18,057 nucleotides of DNA from DAOUEG01 sp964589285 (lineage in GTDB: Bacteria; Chloroflexota; Dehalococcoidia; Dehalococcoidales; RBG-16-60-22). Shown in pieces: positions 7,455-15,044 of this stretch. The notes beneath the pieces are model-generated. The model made no database searches and had not been told where the DNA came from. It saw nothing but the letters and a program-made list of their open reading frames with translations. Within the stretch, counting starts at the first letter, position 1. Each line of letters opens with the position of its first letter. A program made the position numbers and the translations under genes. The stretch lies in contig CAZPSP010000040.1 of NCBI GenBank assembly GCA_964589285.1, positions 1 to 18,057 of the forward strand, read 5' to 3'.

Positions 7455-7907
7455 ATGAGACAAAAAGTCCACGATCAGGTCATCAAGGACATTCTTTCCA
7501 TCACTCCGCTGGTCCGCCGGGACATCCAGAGAAAAGTGCTCAAGTCCGCCTTCACTCACGTGGAACATGATATCACGCTGCCTCATCTGGAGATCATGAA
7601 GGTACTGCAGGAAGAAGGCTCGCTCCACATCGCCGAGATCGGGGAAAGGCTTCAGATACCCAAACCTCAGATGACGCACCTTGTCGACAGGCTGGAAGCT
7701 CTTGGCATCGCCAGCCGCCGGACTGATGAATATGACCGACGCATCACCAATGTTTCGCTTACCCCCAAGGGACAGCAGATACTGGGAGAACTTGACGAGA
7801 TACTGTATTCCAGCATCGACGAGCGGCTCTCCGTTCTCAGTGAAGAGGAACTGACGGAGATCTCCATGTCCCTCCGCAAACTTGCCGGCATCCTGGCAAA
7901 ACTCTAA
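7455..7907 (+). CDS. MarR family transcriptional regulator
   Basis: A 150-residue winged-helix regulator of the MarR family, which usually binds as a dimer to a palindrome and releases it on ligand binding. The helix-turn-helix covers about residues 45-80, with SLHIAEIGERLQIPKPQMTH as the recognition region. The wing has DEYDRRITNVSLTPKG, the family's Asp-x-Arg wing signature. Flanking helices would form the dimer interface. The start is placed at 7455 because GGGGG lies just upstream and the promoter starts transcription near 7431; an in-frame ATG at 7434 would add 7 residues. The exporter gene follows after 21 bases, so this is an EmrR/MarR-type regulator of its own efflux operon, probably acting at the palindrome 7409-7423. 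It may also affect the divergent aldolase gene. Confidence 0.9.
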   Translation: MRQKVHDQVIKDILSITPLVRRDIQRKVLKSAFTHVEHDITLPHLEIMKVLQEEGSLHIAEIGERLQIPKPQMTHLVDRLEALGIASRRTDEYDRRITNVSLTPKGQQILGELDEILYSSIDERLSVLSEEELTEISMSLRKLAGILAKL

Positions 7908-7928
7908 AGTCCATAGCAAGGGGTCCTT

Positions 7929-9560
7929 TTGACGAAAACCGAACAATCCTACCAGCGCGACCTGCCAAAGAAAAAAGTCTACGCCGCCCTGGGAGGTACC
8001 ATAGCCTCCATGTTCCTCGGGGCCATCTTCATGACCATTACCTCCACCGCGATGCCCCGCATTATCACCGACCTTGGCGGCTTCAGCCAGTATACCTGGG
8101 TCTTCACTGCTTATATCATCACCGAGACCATCTCTTTGCCGCTGGCCGGAAAACTCTCCGATATGTACGGCCGCAAATGGCTGTTCGTGGCCGGCATGGG
8201 GTTGTTCGTCATCGGCGCGTTCCTCAGCGGTATCAGCCAGACGATGACGCAACTGATTATCTACCGGGGAGTGCAGGGGTTCGGCTTCGGGGCCATGAGC
8301 GCGCTGGGATTTATCGTCATCGGTGACCTGTTCCCTCCGGAAGAACGCGGCAAGTACAGCGGCGTCATGGCGGGCGTGTTCGGCGTGTCCACTGTCATCG
8401 GCCCGACCCTCGGCGGTTTCCTGACGGACGCCCTCTCCTGGCGCTGGTGCTTCTTCGTTACCGTGCCGCTGGGCATCATCATCATCCTGGTATTTATTTT
8501 CATGTTTCCGGATTTCAAGCCGGCAAGTGAAAAGCACAAGGTAGATTATCCCGGCGTCATTTCAATGAGCCTGGCGTTGGTGCCCCTGATGCTGGCCCTC
8601 AACTGGGGCGGCGTGGACTATGCCTGGGGGTCGGCGGTCATCATCGGGTTATTCGTTTTTTCAGCTATTGCCTTCGTTCTCTTTGTTGTTATTGAAAAGA
8701 AGGCGGCGGAACCCGTTATCCCCATGGAACTATTCAAGAACAGGGTCGTGACCGTGTCTTCTATCGTGGGTTTCCTGCAGGGCGCTGCTTTCTTTCCTGT
8801 TGTGACCTTTATCCCGCTCTTTTTCCAGGGGGTACTCGGTTCATCAGCCACCGAGAGCGGCGGCTTCATGACGCCGATGATGCTGAGCATGTCCTTTGGC
8901 AGCTTTATAAGCGGACAGGCGCTTTCCCGCGCCGGAGGGCGTTACCGTCTTCAGGGAGCGATCGGCTTCACCATAGCGGCTGTGGGATTCATCCTGCTTT
9001 CCGGTATGACCCCGGCCACTACCTTCCTGACCGCCGTCATCCTCATCATGGTGGCCGGTCTGGGCAACGGCATCATTATGCCCATCCATACCATCGCGGT
9101 ACAGAACAGCGTTCCGTACTCCGTCATGGGCGCGGCAACGTCCCTCATCCAGCTTCTCCGGCCTCTCGGCGGCGTGTTCGGGCTGGCGGTCGTGGGATCG
9201 GTGCTGAACAACCGGTTCGGTTCGTACTTTTATAACAATCTCTCACCAGCGGTGAAAGACGTGGTCTCCATGCAGGAACTGCGGGCCATTACTGATAATC
9301 CCCAGGCGCTCATCAATCCGCAGGCCCAGGACGTCCTCAGGGCAATGTTTGATTCCGTGGGCGCGCAGGCGGCGGAGTTGTTCAATCAGTTGATGACAAC
9401 GCTCAGGGAAGCGCTCAGTACGTCGCTCTCCATGATCTTTATCGTGTTCTTCGTAGTGACCGTCGCCGGGCTGATCGCCAATTTTTTCCTGACCGGCGTC
9501 AAGCACGCCGTTCGGAAGGTGCCAAAAGAAGAAACAGTTCCACCCCCGGAATCGACTTAG
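7929..9560 (+). CDS. MFS drug-efflux transporter, DHA2 (EmrB/QacA-type, 14 TM) family
   Basis: A 543-residue inner-membrane proton-driven exporter of the major facilitator superfamily. Size and hydrophobic pattern fit the 14-helix DHA2 group. Motif A is GKLSDMYGRK (74-83), between helices 2 and 3. The antiporter motif C is GPTLGG (158-163) in helix 5, the hallmark of exporters. The helix-1 segment ends in ITSTAMPRI, in place of the LDxTIVNVALP of many DHA2 proteins, so the usual helix-1 acidic residue is absent. Start is TTG at 7929 with AAGGGG 5 bases upstream; no ATG is better placed. It is co-transcribed with marR, which suggests induction by a toxic small molecule. No EmrA-like adaptor is present. 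The stop codon overlaps that of the convergent flavoprotein gene. Confidence 0.9.
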   Translation: MTKTEQSYQRDLPKKKVYAALGGTIASMFLGAIFMTITSTAMPRIITDLGGFSQYTWVFTAYIITETISLPLAGKLSDMYGRKWLFVAGMGLFVIGAFLSGISQTMTQLIIYRGVQGFGFGAMSALGFIVIGDLFPPEERGKYSGVMAGVFGVSTVIGPTLGGFLTDALSWRWCFFVTVPLGIIIILVFIFMFPDFKPASEKHKVDYPGVISMSLALVPLMLALNWGGVDYAWGSAVIIGLFVFSAIAFVLFVVIEKKAAEPVIPMELFKNRVVTVSSIVGFLQGAAFFPVVTFIPLFFQGVLGSSATESGGFMTPMMLSMSFGSFISGQALSRAGGRYRLQGAIGFTIAAVGFILLSGMTPATTFLTAVILIMVAGLGNGIIMPIHTIAVQNSVPYSVMGAATSLIQLLRPLGGVFGLAVVGSVLNNRFGSYFYNNLSPAVKDVVSMQELRAITDNPQALINPQAQDVLRAMFDSVGAQAAELFNQLMTTLREALSTSLSMIFIVFFVVTVAGLIANFFLTGVKHAVRKVPKEETVPPPEST

Positions 9561-11245
9561 TCCTCCGTTGTTTCCAGGTCGTACGGCCAGCCGGCTATGC
9601 TCCCATCCAGGAAACAGGTATTCTCGAAGCCGGCCCCGTCCAGGACCCTCTGCGCCATGAAGGCACGGATGCTCGTCTGGCAGAACGTGATAATCTCCTT
9701 GTCCCGCGGTAGTTCTCCGAGCCTGTCCCGCAATTCGGGGAGGGGTATCAGCTTGACCTTATCCGTCTTGAGGCGCACCGTATCCCACTCGTCCTGGTTA
9801 CGGACATCCAGCAGCATGACATCGTTGTCGTGTTCCAGCTTGTCCATCACTTCGGCCGGGGAAAGGCCGCGGGCCATGCCGGCCAGCTTGTTGCGGATGA
9901 CATTAGCAGCGTTGTGGAGCGGGTCCATGGCGCTGTTGAAGGGCGGCGCGTAAGCCAGGTCGAGATCGGCGAGGTCATCTACCGTGGCGCCGCGAGATAT
10001 CGCCATGACCAGCACGTCGATGCGCTTGGCGATGTCCCCCTGTCCGACGCCCTGACCGCCGAGTATCCTGCGGGTCGACCTGTCTGCGATGAGTTTCAGC
10101 GTCAGCTCGCGGGCGCCGGGATAGTACGTGGCATGTTCGAACGATGGTACTAGGGCGGTGACGACATCGTATCCCGCCTTCCGGGCCTGTTCTTCATTGA
10201 GGCCGGTGTGGCCGGCGTTGAAATCGAATACCTTGACGATGGCGGTACCGAGCACGCCGGGAAAAGTAAGGTCACCGCCGGTGACGTTGGTGCCGATGAT
10301 GCGGCCGTGCTTGTTGGCAGTCGAACCGAGCGCCGCCAGCGTCATCTCTCCCGTAACGCGGTGCCTGACCTCGACGCAGTCGCCCCCGGCATAGATATCC
10401 GGGTCACTGGTACGCATGTGTTCGTCGACGGAGATACCGCCGCGCTGCCCGATGGCGAGGCCGGCGTTTTGTGCCAGGGTGATCTCGGGTTTGACCCCGA
10501 GCGCCAGCAGGACGATGTCCGCCGGCAACTCCATGCCCCCGGCGAGGACGGCCCGGACATGGCCGTTCCCGTCCCCGAGAAATCCGGAAGCGGGCGCATT
10601 GCAGTAGACCCGAATGTCTTCCGATTCCATGTGGTTTTTCAGTTGAACGGAGACCTCCGGGTCGAGCAGGGCGGGAAAGACGCGGTCCCTGGCTTCGATG
10701 ACGGTCACATCCAGTCCACGTTCCGCCAGGGCCTCCGCCATTTCCAGGCCGATAAGCCCGGCCCCGACGATGACGGCGGTCTCGGACCTTTCTTTGACGA
10801 GCATCTCACGGATGGCGTCGGCATCCGGAATGTCGCTGAGCGTGAAAATACCGGCGAGGTCTTTGCCTTCCCAATCGAAAACGGTCGGTTTGGCTCCGGT
10901 CGCCAGTACCAGTTTATCGTAGGCAATGGCTGATTCCTCCCCGGTGGCAAGGTTGCGTACGGAGACGGTACGTGCGTTACGGTCGATGGCTGTCGCCTCG
11001 GTGCCGGTGAGGACGGTCATATCGAAGACATTGCGGAAATAATCGACTTCCCGGGCGACCATTTCGGAACGCTTCTGGATGACCCCGGAAACAAAGTAAG
11101 GCAGCCCACAGGTAGCGGTGGAAAGGTTGCCACGCCGCTCGATGAGCGTAATTTTGGCATGGGGATCACATCGGCGGGCGCGGGCGGCCGTCTTGGGGCC
11201 GCAGGCCGTTCCACCTATGATGACGATGTGTTTCTGATGGGGCAT
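9557..11245 (-). CDS. CoA-disulfide reductase-type FAD/NAD(P)-dependent oxidoreductase with C-terminal rhodanese domain
   Basis: A 562-residue flavoprotein of the CoADR/NADH oxidase/persulfide reductase group with a fused sulfurtransferase domain (CoADR-Rhd architecture). The FAD site is IVIIGGTACG (7-16); the redox cysteine is Cys46 in TATCGLPY; the NAD(P) site is AVIVGAGLIGLEMAE (157-171); DIYAGGDC (283-290) binds FAD. The rhodanese domain covers about 460-555, with LLDVRNQDEW and active-site Cys522 in FCQTSIR. Related enzymes reduce CoA disulfide or CoA/protein persulfides using NAD(P)H; some act as NADH oxidases. Start at 11245 (MPHQKH) is chosen for GGAGG 7 bases upstream; a TTG nine codons further upstream lacks this. 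A perfect TATAAT precedes it. The stop overlaps that of the MFS gene by 4 bases. Role: thiol redox balance or sulfur metabolism in an anaerobe. Confidence 0.9.
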   Translation of the reverse strand: MPHQKHIVIIGGTACGPKTAARARRCDPHAKITLIERRGNLSTATCGLPYFVSGVIQKRSEMVAREVDYFRNVFDMTVLTGTEATAIDRNARTVSVRNLATGEESAIAYDKLVLATGAKPTVFDWEGKDLAGIFTLSDIPDADAIREMLVKERSETAVIVGAGLIGLEMAEALAERGLDVTVIEARDRVFPALLDPEVSVQLKNHMESEDIRVYCNAPASGFLGDGNGHVRAVLAGGMELPADIVLLALGVKPEITLAQNAGLAIGQRGGISVDEHMRTSDPDIYAGGDCVEVRHRVTGEMTLAALGSTANKHGRIIGTNVTGGDLTFPGVLGTAIVKVFDFNAGHTGLNEEQARKAGYDVVTALVPSFEHATYYPGARELTLKLIADRSTRRILGGQGVGQGDIAKRIDVLVMAISRGATVDDLADLDLAYAPPFNSAMDPLHNAANVIRNKLAGMARGLSPAEVMDKLEHDNDVMLLDVRNQDEWDTVRLKTDKVKLIPLPELRDRLGELPRDKEIITFCQTSIRAFMAQRVLDGAGFENTCFLDGSIAGWPYDLETTED

Positions 11246-11277
11246 TCCGGTACCTCCGCTTTGTTCTTTCAACTATC

Positions 11278-11283
11278 ATTATA
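11278..11283 (-). promoter_or_regulatory. -10 box of the CoADR-rhodanese gene promoter
   Basis: A perfect TATAAT on the minus strand, 32 bases before the chosen ATG. TTGATT lies upstream with a 15-base spacer, so the -35 is imperfect. The leader would be about 26 bases and carries the GGAGG site. Confidence 0.5.
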
Positions 11284-11408
11284 GCGGCTGGGAGTTTGAA
11301 TCAAAAATCAAGCGGAAAATCGCATGAGCGGGTAATCAAACAGGGAATGAAGAACGCTGCAAAAAGACGAGGGGTATGATGGACTGATTGAATTCAGACG
11401 GGGTGTTC

Positions 11409-11576
11409 TTACCGGTAAAGGGGATACCCGGGGCACTCCACGGCGGCTTCGAAGACGAAGACCGGGTTCGGCCGCCTGACGGTCTTTCCCGGAGCAGCAG
11501 TCTCCTCCTTTTCCGGTACTTCGGCCTTTTCCCCGCCGAGCAGTCTCTCAATGTTGTCTGGATATAGTTCACCCAC
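11409..11576 (-). CDS. Unrecognised 55-residue protein
   Basis: A short frame of 56 codons including stop, starting with GTG at 11576, with GGGAGG 5 bases upstream, and ending in TAA. I do not recognise the family. The N-terminal part (MGELYPDNIERLLGGE) could form a short amphipathic helix; a Lys/Glu/Ala/Pro-rich linker follows (17-33), then a conserved-looking C-terminus, RRPNPVFVFEA (34-44), and Cys48 in ECPGYPLYR (47-55). There is no signal peptide or membrane segment. Codon choice looks coding, unlike the overlapping 78-codon Arg/Ser-rich frame at 11336-11572. It lies 129 bases after phoU and 163 before the CoADR gene, and has its own Pho-box-like array upstream. It may therefore be a phosphate-starvation gene rather than part of either neighbour. 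The translation signal is good; function is unknown. Confidence 0.62.
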   Translation of the reverse strand: MGELYPDNIERLLGGEKAEVPEKEETAAPGKTVRRPNPVFVFEAAVECPGYPLYR

Positions 11577-11620
11577 GGTTACCTCCCGGATTATCCTTTT
11601 TTTCTAGGGTAACAGGCGAA

Positions 11621-11659
11621 CATTATGGTTGCGTTAAGACACTGTAACAGGCAGGTTAA
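11621..11659 (-). promoter_or_regulatory. Pho-box-like repeat array upstream of the 55-residue gene
   Basis: Read on the minus strand: TTAACC (11654-11659), GTTACA (11643-11648), TTAACG (11632-11637) and a weak ATAATG (11621-11626), each 11 bases from the next. The first three each match five of six positions of the PhoP repeat TT(A/T/C)ACA, in the same register as the array before pstS. CATAAT (11622-11627) could be the -10 box. A 9-base direct repeat, GCCTGTTAC on the minus strand, lies at 11609-11617 and 11644-11652, the second copy overlapping the array. Confidence 0.5.
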
Positions 11660-11705
11660 ATTTCATCCAGCGTTTTGGTAGCTTGCTTGCGTAGTGAAGT
11701 CCGGG

Positions 11706-12371
11706 CTAATACCTGGAAGCCCCTATCTCCTCCAGCCGCCCCGTGACCGTGAAGACGATGCGCTCGCAGATATTGGTGATCCGGTCTGCGGCCCGTTCCA
11801 GATTGTGGGAGACCCAGATAAGATGCGTCGCCCTCGTGATAGTCTTGGGGTTTTCCACCATATAGCTGATAAGGAGGCGGTCCACTTCGTCGTACAGTTC
11901 GTCTATTTCATCGTCTTCCAGCGCTATCCGCCGGGCGGCTTCAGCGTCCTGCTTGATGAACGCTTCCAGGCACCGGTTGAGCATGTCGGTTATCTTCTCA
12001 GCCATGCGGAATATGTTGGAAGGCGGTTGCAGCCACGGGTCTTCGGTCATGAGGACTATCCTTGCGATGCCCTCGGCGTAATCCCCGATGCGCTCCAGTT
12101 CCGTGATGATGTGCGTAACTCCCATGAGGGTGCGCAGGTCCACGGCCATCGGCTGCTGCTTGGCGATGAGACTGACGCAGCGCAGTTCGATATTGTGCCG
12201 CAGGGTATCAATGGTCTTGTCATCCGTAATGATCCGCTGGGCTTCCGCGTGGTCCCGCTCCTTCAGCGCCTTGACGGACCTGAGAATGGCTTTTTCCGCC
12301 ATGCTGCCCAAATAGAGGACGTCCTGTTGTATCTCCCTCAACTCACGGTGAAAACCTGTCCTGATTTCCAT
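11706..12371 (-). CDS. phoU: Phosphate transport system regulatory protein PhoU
   Basis: A 221-residue cytosolic, all-helical protein made of two three-helix repeats, matching PhoU in length. The repeat metal motifs are visible as ELERIGDYAEGIAR (91-104) in the first half and NLERAADRITNICE (190-203) in the second. PhoU connects the Pst transporter to the phosphate sensor kinase and damps both Pho signalling and phosphate uptake when phosphate is plentiful. It is the last gene of the pst operon, 13 bases after pstB, the usual position. The ATG follows a GAGGT site 9 bases upstream. No phoR/phoP pair lies in the window. No convincing terminator was seen after the gene. Confidence 0.95.
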   Translation of the reverse strand: MEIRTGFHRELREIQQDVLYLGSMAEKAILRSVKALKERDHAEAQRIITDDKTIDTLRHNIELRCVSLIAKQQPMAVDLRTLMGVTHIITELERIGDYAEGIARIVLMTEDPWLQPPSNIFRMAEKITDMLNRCLEAFIKQDAEAARRIALEDDEIDELYDEVDRLLISYMVENPKTITRATHLIWVSHNLERAADRITNICERIVFTVTGRLEEIGASRY

Positions 12372-12384
12372 ATCTATCTAACCT

Positions 12385-13230
12385 CTAGCCGAACCTTCCG
12401 GTGATATAGTCTTCCGTGCGCTTGTCACGGGGATTGGTGAAGATCTGGTCGGTGGGACCATGCTCTATCAATACACCGGCGCGGTCCTCCGCCATCATGA
12501 AGAACGCGGCGGTGTCCGAGACCCGGGCGGCCTGCTGCATGTTATGGGTGACGATGACGATGGTATAGAGCTTGACGAGTTCCCGCATCAGGTCTTCTAT
12601 CTTCAGTGTCGCCACCGGGTCGAGGGCGCTGCACGGTTCGTCCATGAGAATCACCTCCGGCTCCACCGCCAGCACCCGTGCGATGCAGAGCCTCTGCTGC
12701 TGACCGCCGGAAAGCGCCAGCCCGGACTGGTTCAGCTTGTCCTTGACTTCGTCCCAGAGTGCCGCCTGTCTCAGGCTCTTTTCTACCACTTCTTCCAGCT
12801 CCGCTTTGTTCTTGCGCCCGTGCTGGCGGGGCCCGAAGGTTATATTATCATAAATGGACATCGGAAAGGGATTGGGCTTCTGGAACACCATGCCGACCCG
12901 TTTGCGCAGGTCCACGATGTCGATGGAGCGGTCATAGATGGAAACGCCGTCCAGCAGCAGTTGGCCTTCCACCTTGACGTTGTTGATAAGATCGTTCATC
13001 CGGTTGAGCAGTCTCAGGAATGAAGACTTGCCGCATCCGGAAGGGCCGATAATGGATGTGATCGTACAGCTCGGGATATTCAAGGTGATATCCCGCAATG
13101 CCTGGAAGTGCCCGTAGTAAAGGTTGACATTGCCGGCGCTGAGCTTGCCGTAGGTGCAACTGTCCGTCAGGGCGCCGTCCTTATCTGTCTGTGTTGTATT
13201 TTTATCTATATCTATGGTTATGGTAGTCAT
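12385..13230 (-). CDS. pstB: Phosphate ABC transporter ATP-binding protein PstB
   Basis: A 281-residue ATPase that drives phosphate import by the PstSCAB complex on the cytosolic face of the membrane. Walker A is GPSGCGKS (62-69), the Q-loop is FQKPNPFP (116-123), the signature is LSGGQQQR (173-180), Walker B is VILMDEP (193-199) with SALDP following, and the switch histidine is in VTHNM. The FQKPNPFP stretch and RLLNRMNDL are characteristic of PstB rather than other importers. The N-terminal about 30 residues are a polar extension beyond the usual start of the domain. The ribosome site is AGGGGG at a rather long spacing of 11 bases. Gap to pstA is 7 bases and to phoU 13. Confidence 0.97.
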   Translation of the reverse strand: MTTITIDIDKNTTQTDKDGALTDSCTYGKLSAGNVNLYYGHFQALRDITLNIPSCTITSIIGPSGCGKSSFLRLLNRMNDLINNVKVEGQLLLDGVSIYDRSIDIVDLRKRVGMVFQKPNPFPMSIYDNITFGPRQHGRKNKAELEEVVEKSLRQAALWDEVKDKLNQSGLALSGGQQQRLCIARVLAVEPEVILMDEPCSALDPVATLKIEDLMRELVKLYTIVIVTHNMQQAARVSDTAAFFMMAEDRAGVLIEHGPTDQIFTNPRDKRTEDYITGRFG

Positions 13231-13237
13231 AGGGTCT

Positions 13238-14086
13238 TTATCCCCCTCTCATTCGTTTACGGAACCGGCTGGAAAGCCAGTTGGTAATACTGTTGATAAT
13301 GACGATGATGATGATCAGTACCGCCGCGGTCGCCATGGCCTTCTCGAATGCCCGCGTTTCCATGGCCAGGTAAAAGACGTGGAGTGACAGCGTCCTCCCG
13401 CCGGAGAGCAGGGAAGTAGGCATGGCGGCGCTGCCGCCGAGGGTCAGGTAGAGAACGGCGGTCTCTTCGATGGCCCGGCCCACGCACAGGATGATAGCGG
13501 TGACGATGCCCGGCAGAGCCGCCGGAACGATGACACGGGAAATCATCTGCCAGCGCGTCGTTCCCAGGGCCAGGGCGCCCTCCCGGAACGGGTAGGGCAC
13601 CGCCTTGATGGCTTCTTCACTGGTCCTGATCATCGTGGGCAGGAGTAGGCAGACCATGGTAAGCGCGCCGGACAAAATAGAAAAATTGAAGCTGAAAATA
13701 GTGACGAAGACCGCCAGCCCGAAGACCCCGAAGAGGATCGAAGGAATGCCGGCCAGCGTCTCTACCCCGAAGCGGATCACTTTGGTCAGGCGGTTGTTCG
13801 GGGCATATTCCGCCAGGTAGATGGCGGCCCCGAGTCCGATGGGTACCAGAATGACGATGGTAACGGCGATAAGATAAATCGTCGAAACGATGATGGTGGA
13901 AATTCCGCCTTCGCCGGAGAGACCGCCGGCGGGCGGCGTGGTGAGAAAGTCCCAGGTTATCCAGGGAACTCCCTGTACGAGAACGTACAGGATCACGACG
14001 AGCAGGATAAGAACGGTAATGATGCCGCTTCCCCAGATGCCGGCCAGGGCTATCCTTTGCGTGGTGTTAGGCGTGAGCCTGAGCAT
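13238..14086 (-). CDS. pstA: Phosphate ABC transporter permease PstA
   Basis: A 282-residue inner-membrane permease with about six hydrophobic helices, the partner of PstC in the phosphate channel. The cytoplasmic EAA coupling loop is visible as EGALALGTTRWQMISRVIVP, followed by GIVTAIILCVGRAIEETA. The conserved NFLTTPPAGG-like periplasmic segment of PstA appears here as DFLTTPPAGG (46-55). Length is normal. The ATG at 14086 has AGGGG a few bases upstream and lies within the end of pstC (20-base overlap), which suggests translational coupling. Confidence 0.95.
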   Translation of the reverse strand: MLRLTPNTTQRIALAGIWGSGIITVLILLVVILYVLVQGVPWITWDFLTTPPAGGLSGEGGISTIIVSTIYLIAVTIVILVPIGLGAAIYLAEYAPNNRLTKVIRFGVETLAGIPSILFGVFGLAVFVTIFSFNFSILSGALTMVCLLLPTMIRTSEEAIKAVPYPFREGALALGTTRWQMISRVIVPAALPGIVTAIILCVGRAIEETAVLYLTLGGSAAMPTSLLSGGRTLSLHVFYLAMETRAFEKAMATAAVLIIIIVIINSITNWLSSRFRKRMRGG

Positions 14087-15044
14087 GTGCCCCTCTCTTG
14101 AGCGCGATTACCGCGATGCTGTTCAGAAATACGATAAACAGGAAAAGTATGACGGCGGTGGCGAACAGGGCGTCCTCGTGAAGGCCGGTGGCGTAACTGA
14201 TCTCCACCGCGATGTTTCCGGTCAGGGTCCGGCCCGGAGAGAACGGCGACGTGGGAAAGATGATGGAATTGCCGATGACCATGATCATCGCCATGGTCTC
14301 GCCCACCGCGCGGCCCATCCCCAGGACGACGGCCGCCCCGATGCCGGATTTCGCTGCCGGCAGCAGTACCCGCCATATGGTCTGCCAGTGCGTGGCTCCC
14401 AGCGCCAGGGCGCCTTCTTTGTAGGCTGAGGGGACAGCCCTCAGGCTGTCCTCGGTGATACTTATGATGGTCGGCAGTACCATCGCCATCAGGACGATGG
14501 AAGCCGCCAGCACGCTCAGGCCGCTCCCCGGACCCAGTTCCCGGATGATCGGCACAAGCAGCACCAGCCCGACGAGGCCGTAGACAACGGAGGGTATGCC
14601 GACCAGCAGTTCCACGGCCGGACGAATTACCTGCCGTACGCGGTACGGGGCGACCTCCGCCAGGAGAATGGCGCAGCCGATACCCAGTGGCACCGCCAGC
14701 AACAGTGAACCGAAGGTGACCACAACGGAGCCGACGATCATTGTCAGGATACCGTACTGGTCCTGGCCGGGACGCCAGGTATCTCCGAAGATGAAATTGA
14801 AAACGCCGATCTCCCGGAACGCAGGGAAGCTGTCCCGGAAGATGAAAACGGCTATCGCCAGCAGGATAATGAAGGACACGGTCCCGGTGACGAACACGAG
14901 GTACTTCGCCAGCCTGTCGGTGAAATGACGGTCCAGTATCTTCAATCCGCGTTTCTTGTGAACAGGTCCGGAGGGGCCCTGCGGTCCCCCCGGAGTCTGT
15001 TCGATGAAGGTGTTATCAGTTGACGGGTATGTAGTCCTGTGCAA
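14067..15044 (-). CDS. pstC: Phosphate ABC transporter permease PstC
   Basis: The second membrane permease of the Pst complex, about 325 residues from the chosen start. A hydrophilic, Pro/Gly-rich N-terminus precedes the first helix (YLVFVTGTVSFIILLAIAVF). The EAA loop is EGALALGATHWQTIWRVLLP, followed by GMGRAVGETMAM, as in known PstC. The start is uncertain. An ATG at 15095 would give 342 residues but overlaps pstS by 80 bases and has no ribosome site. TTG at 15044 has AAGGA 10 bases upstream, overlaps pstS by 29 bases and gives the usual family length, so it is preferred. A later TTG at 14945 is also possible. It overlaps pstA by 20 bases at its 3' end. Confidence 0.9.
   Translation of the reverse strand: MHRTTYPSTDNTFIEQTPGGPQGPSGPVHKKRGLKILDRHFTDRLAKYLVFVTGTVSFIILLAIAVFIFRDSFPAFREIGVFNFIFGDTWRPGQDQYGILTMIVGSVVVTFGSLLLAVPLGIGCAILLAEVAPYRVRQVIRPAVELLVGIPSVVYGLVGLVLLVPIIRELGPGSGLSVLAASIVLMAMVLPTIISITEDSLRAVPSAYKEGALALGATHWQTIWRVLLPAAKSGIGAAVVLGMGRAVGETMAMIMVIGNSIIFPTSPFSPGRTLTGNIAVEISYATGLHEDALFATAVILFLFIVFLNSIAVIALKRGAHAQAHA

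Noticed and set aside
7389..8537. 382-codon minus-strand frame opposite marR and the exporter gene
   Set aside because: No motif, rich in His/Asp/Gly, and it runs through the intergenic promoter. The plus-strand genes are well supported.
11336..11572. 78-codon minus-strand frame
   Set aside because: Arg/Ser-rich and without a good ribosome site. The overlapping GTG-started 55-codon frame explains the region better.
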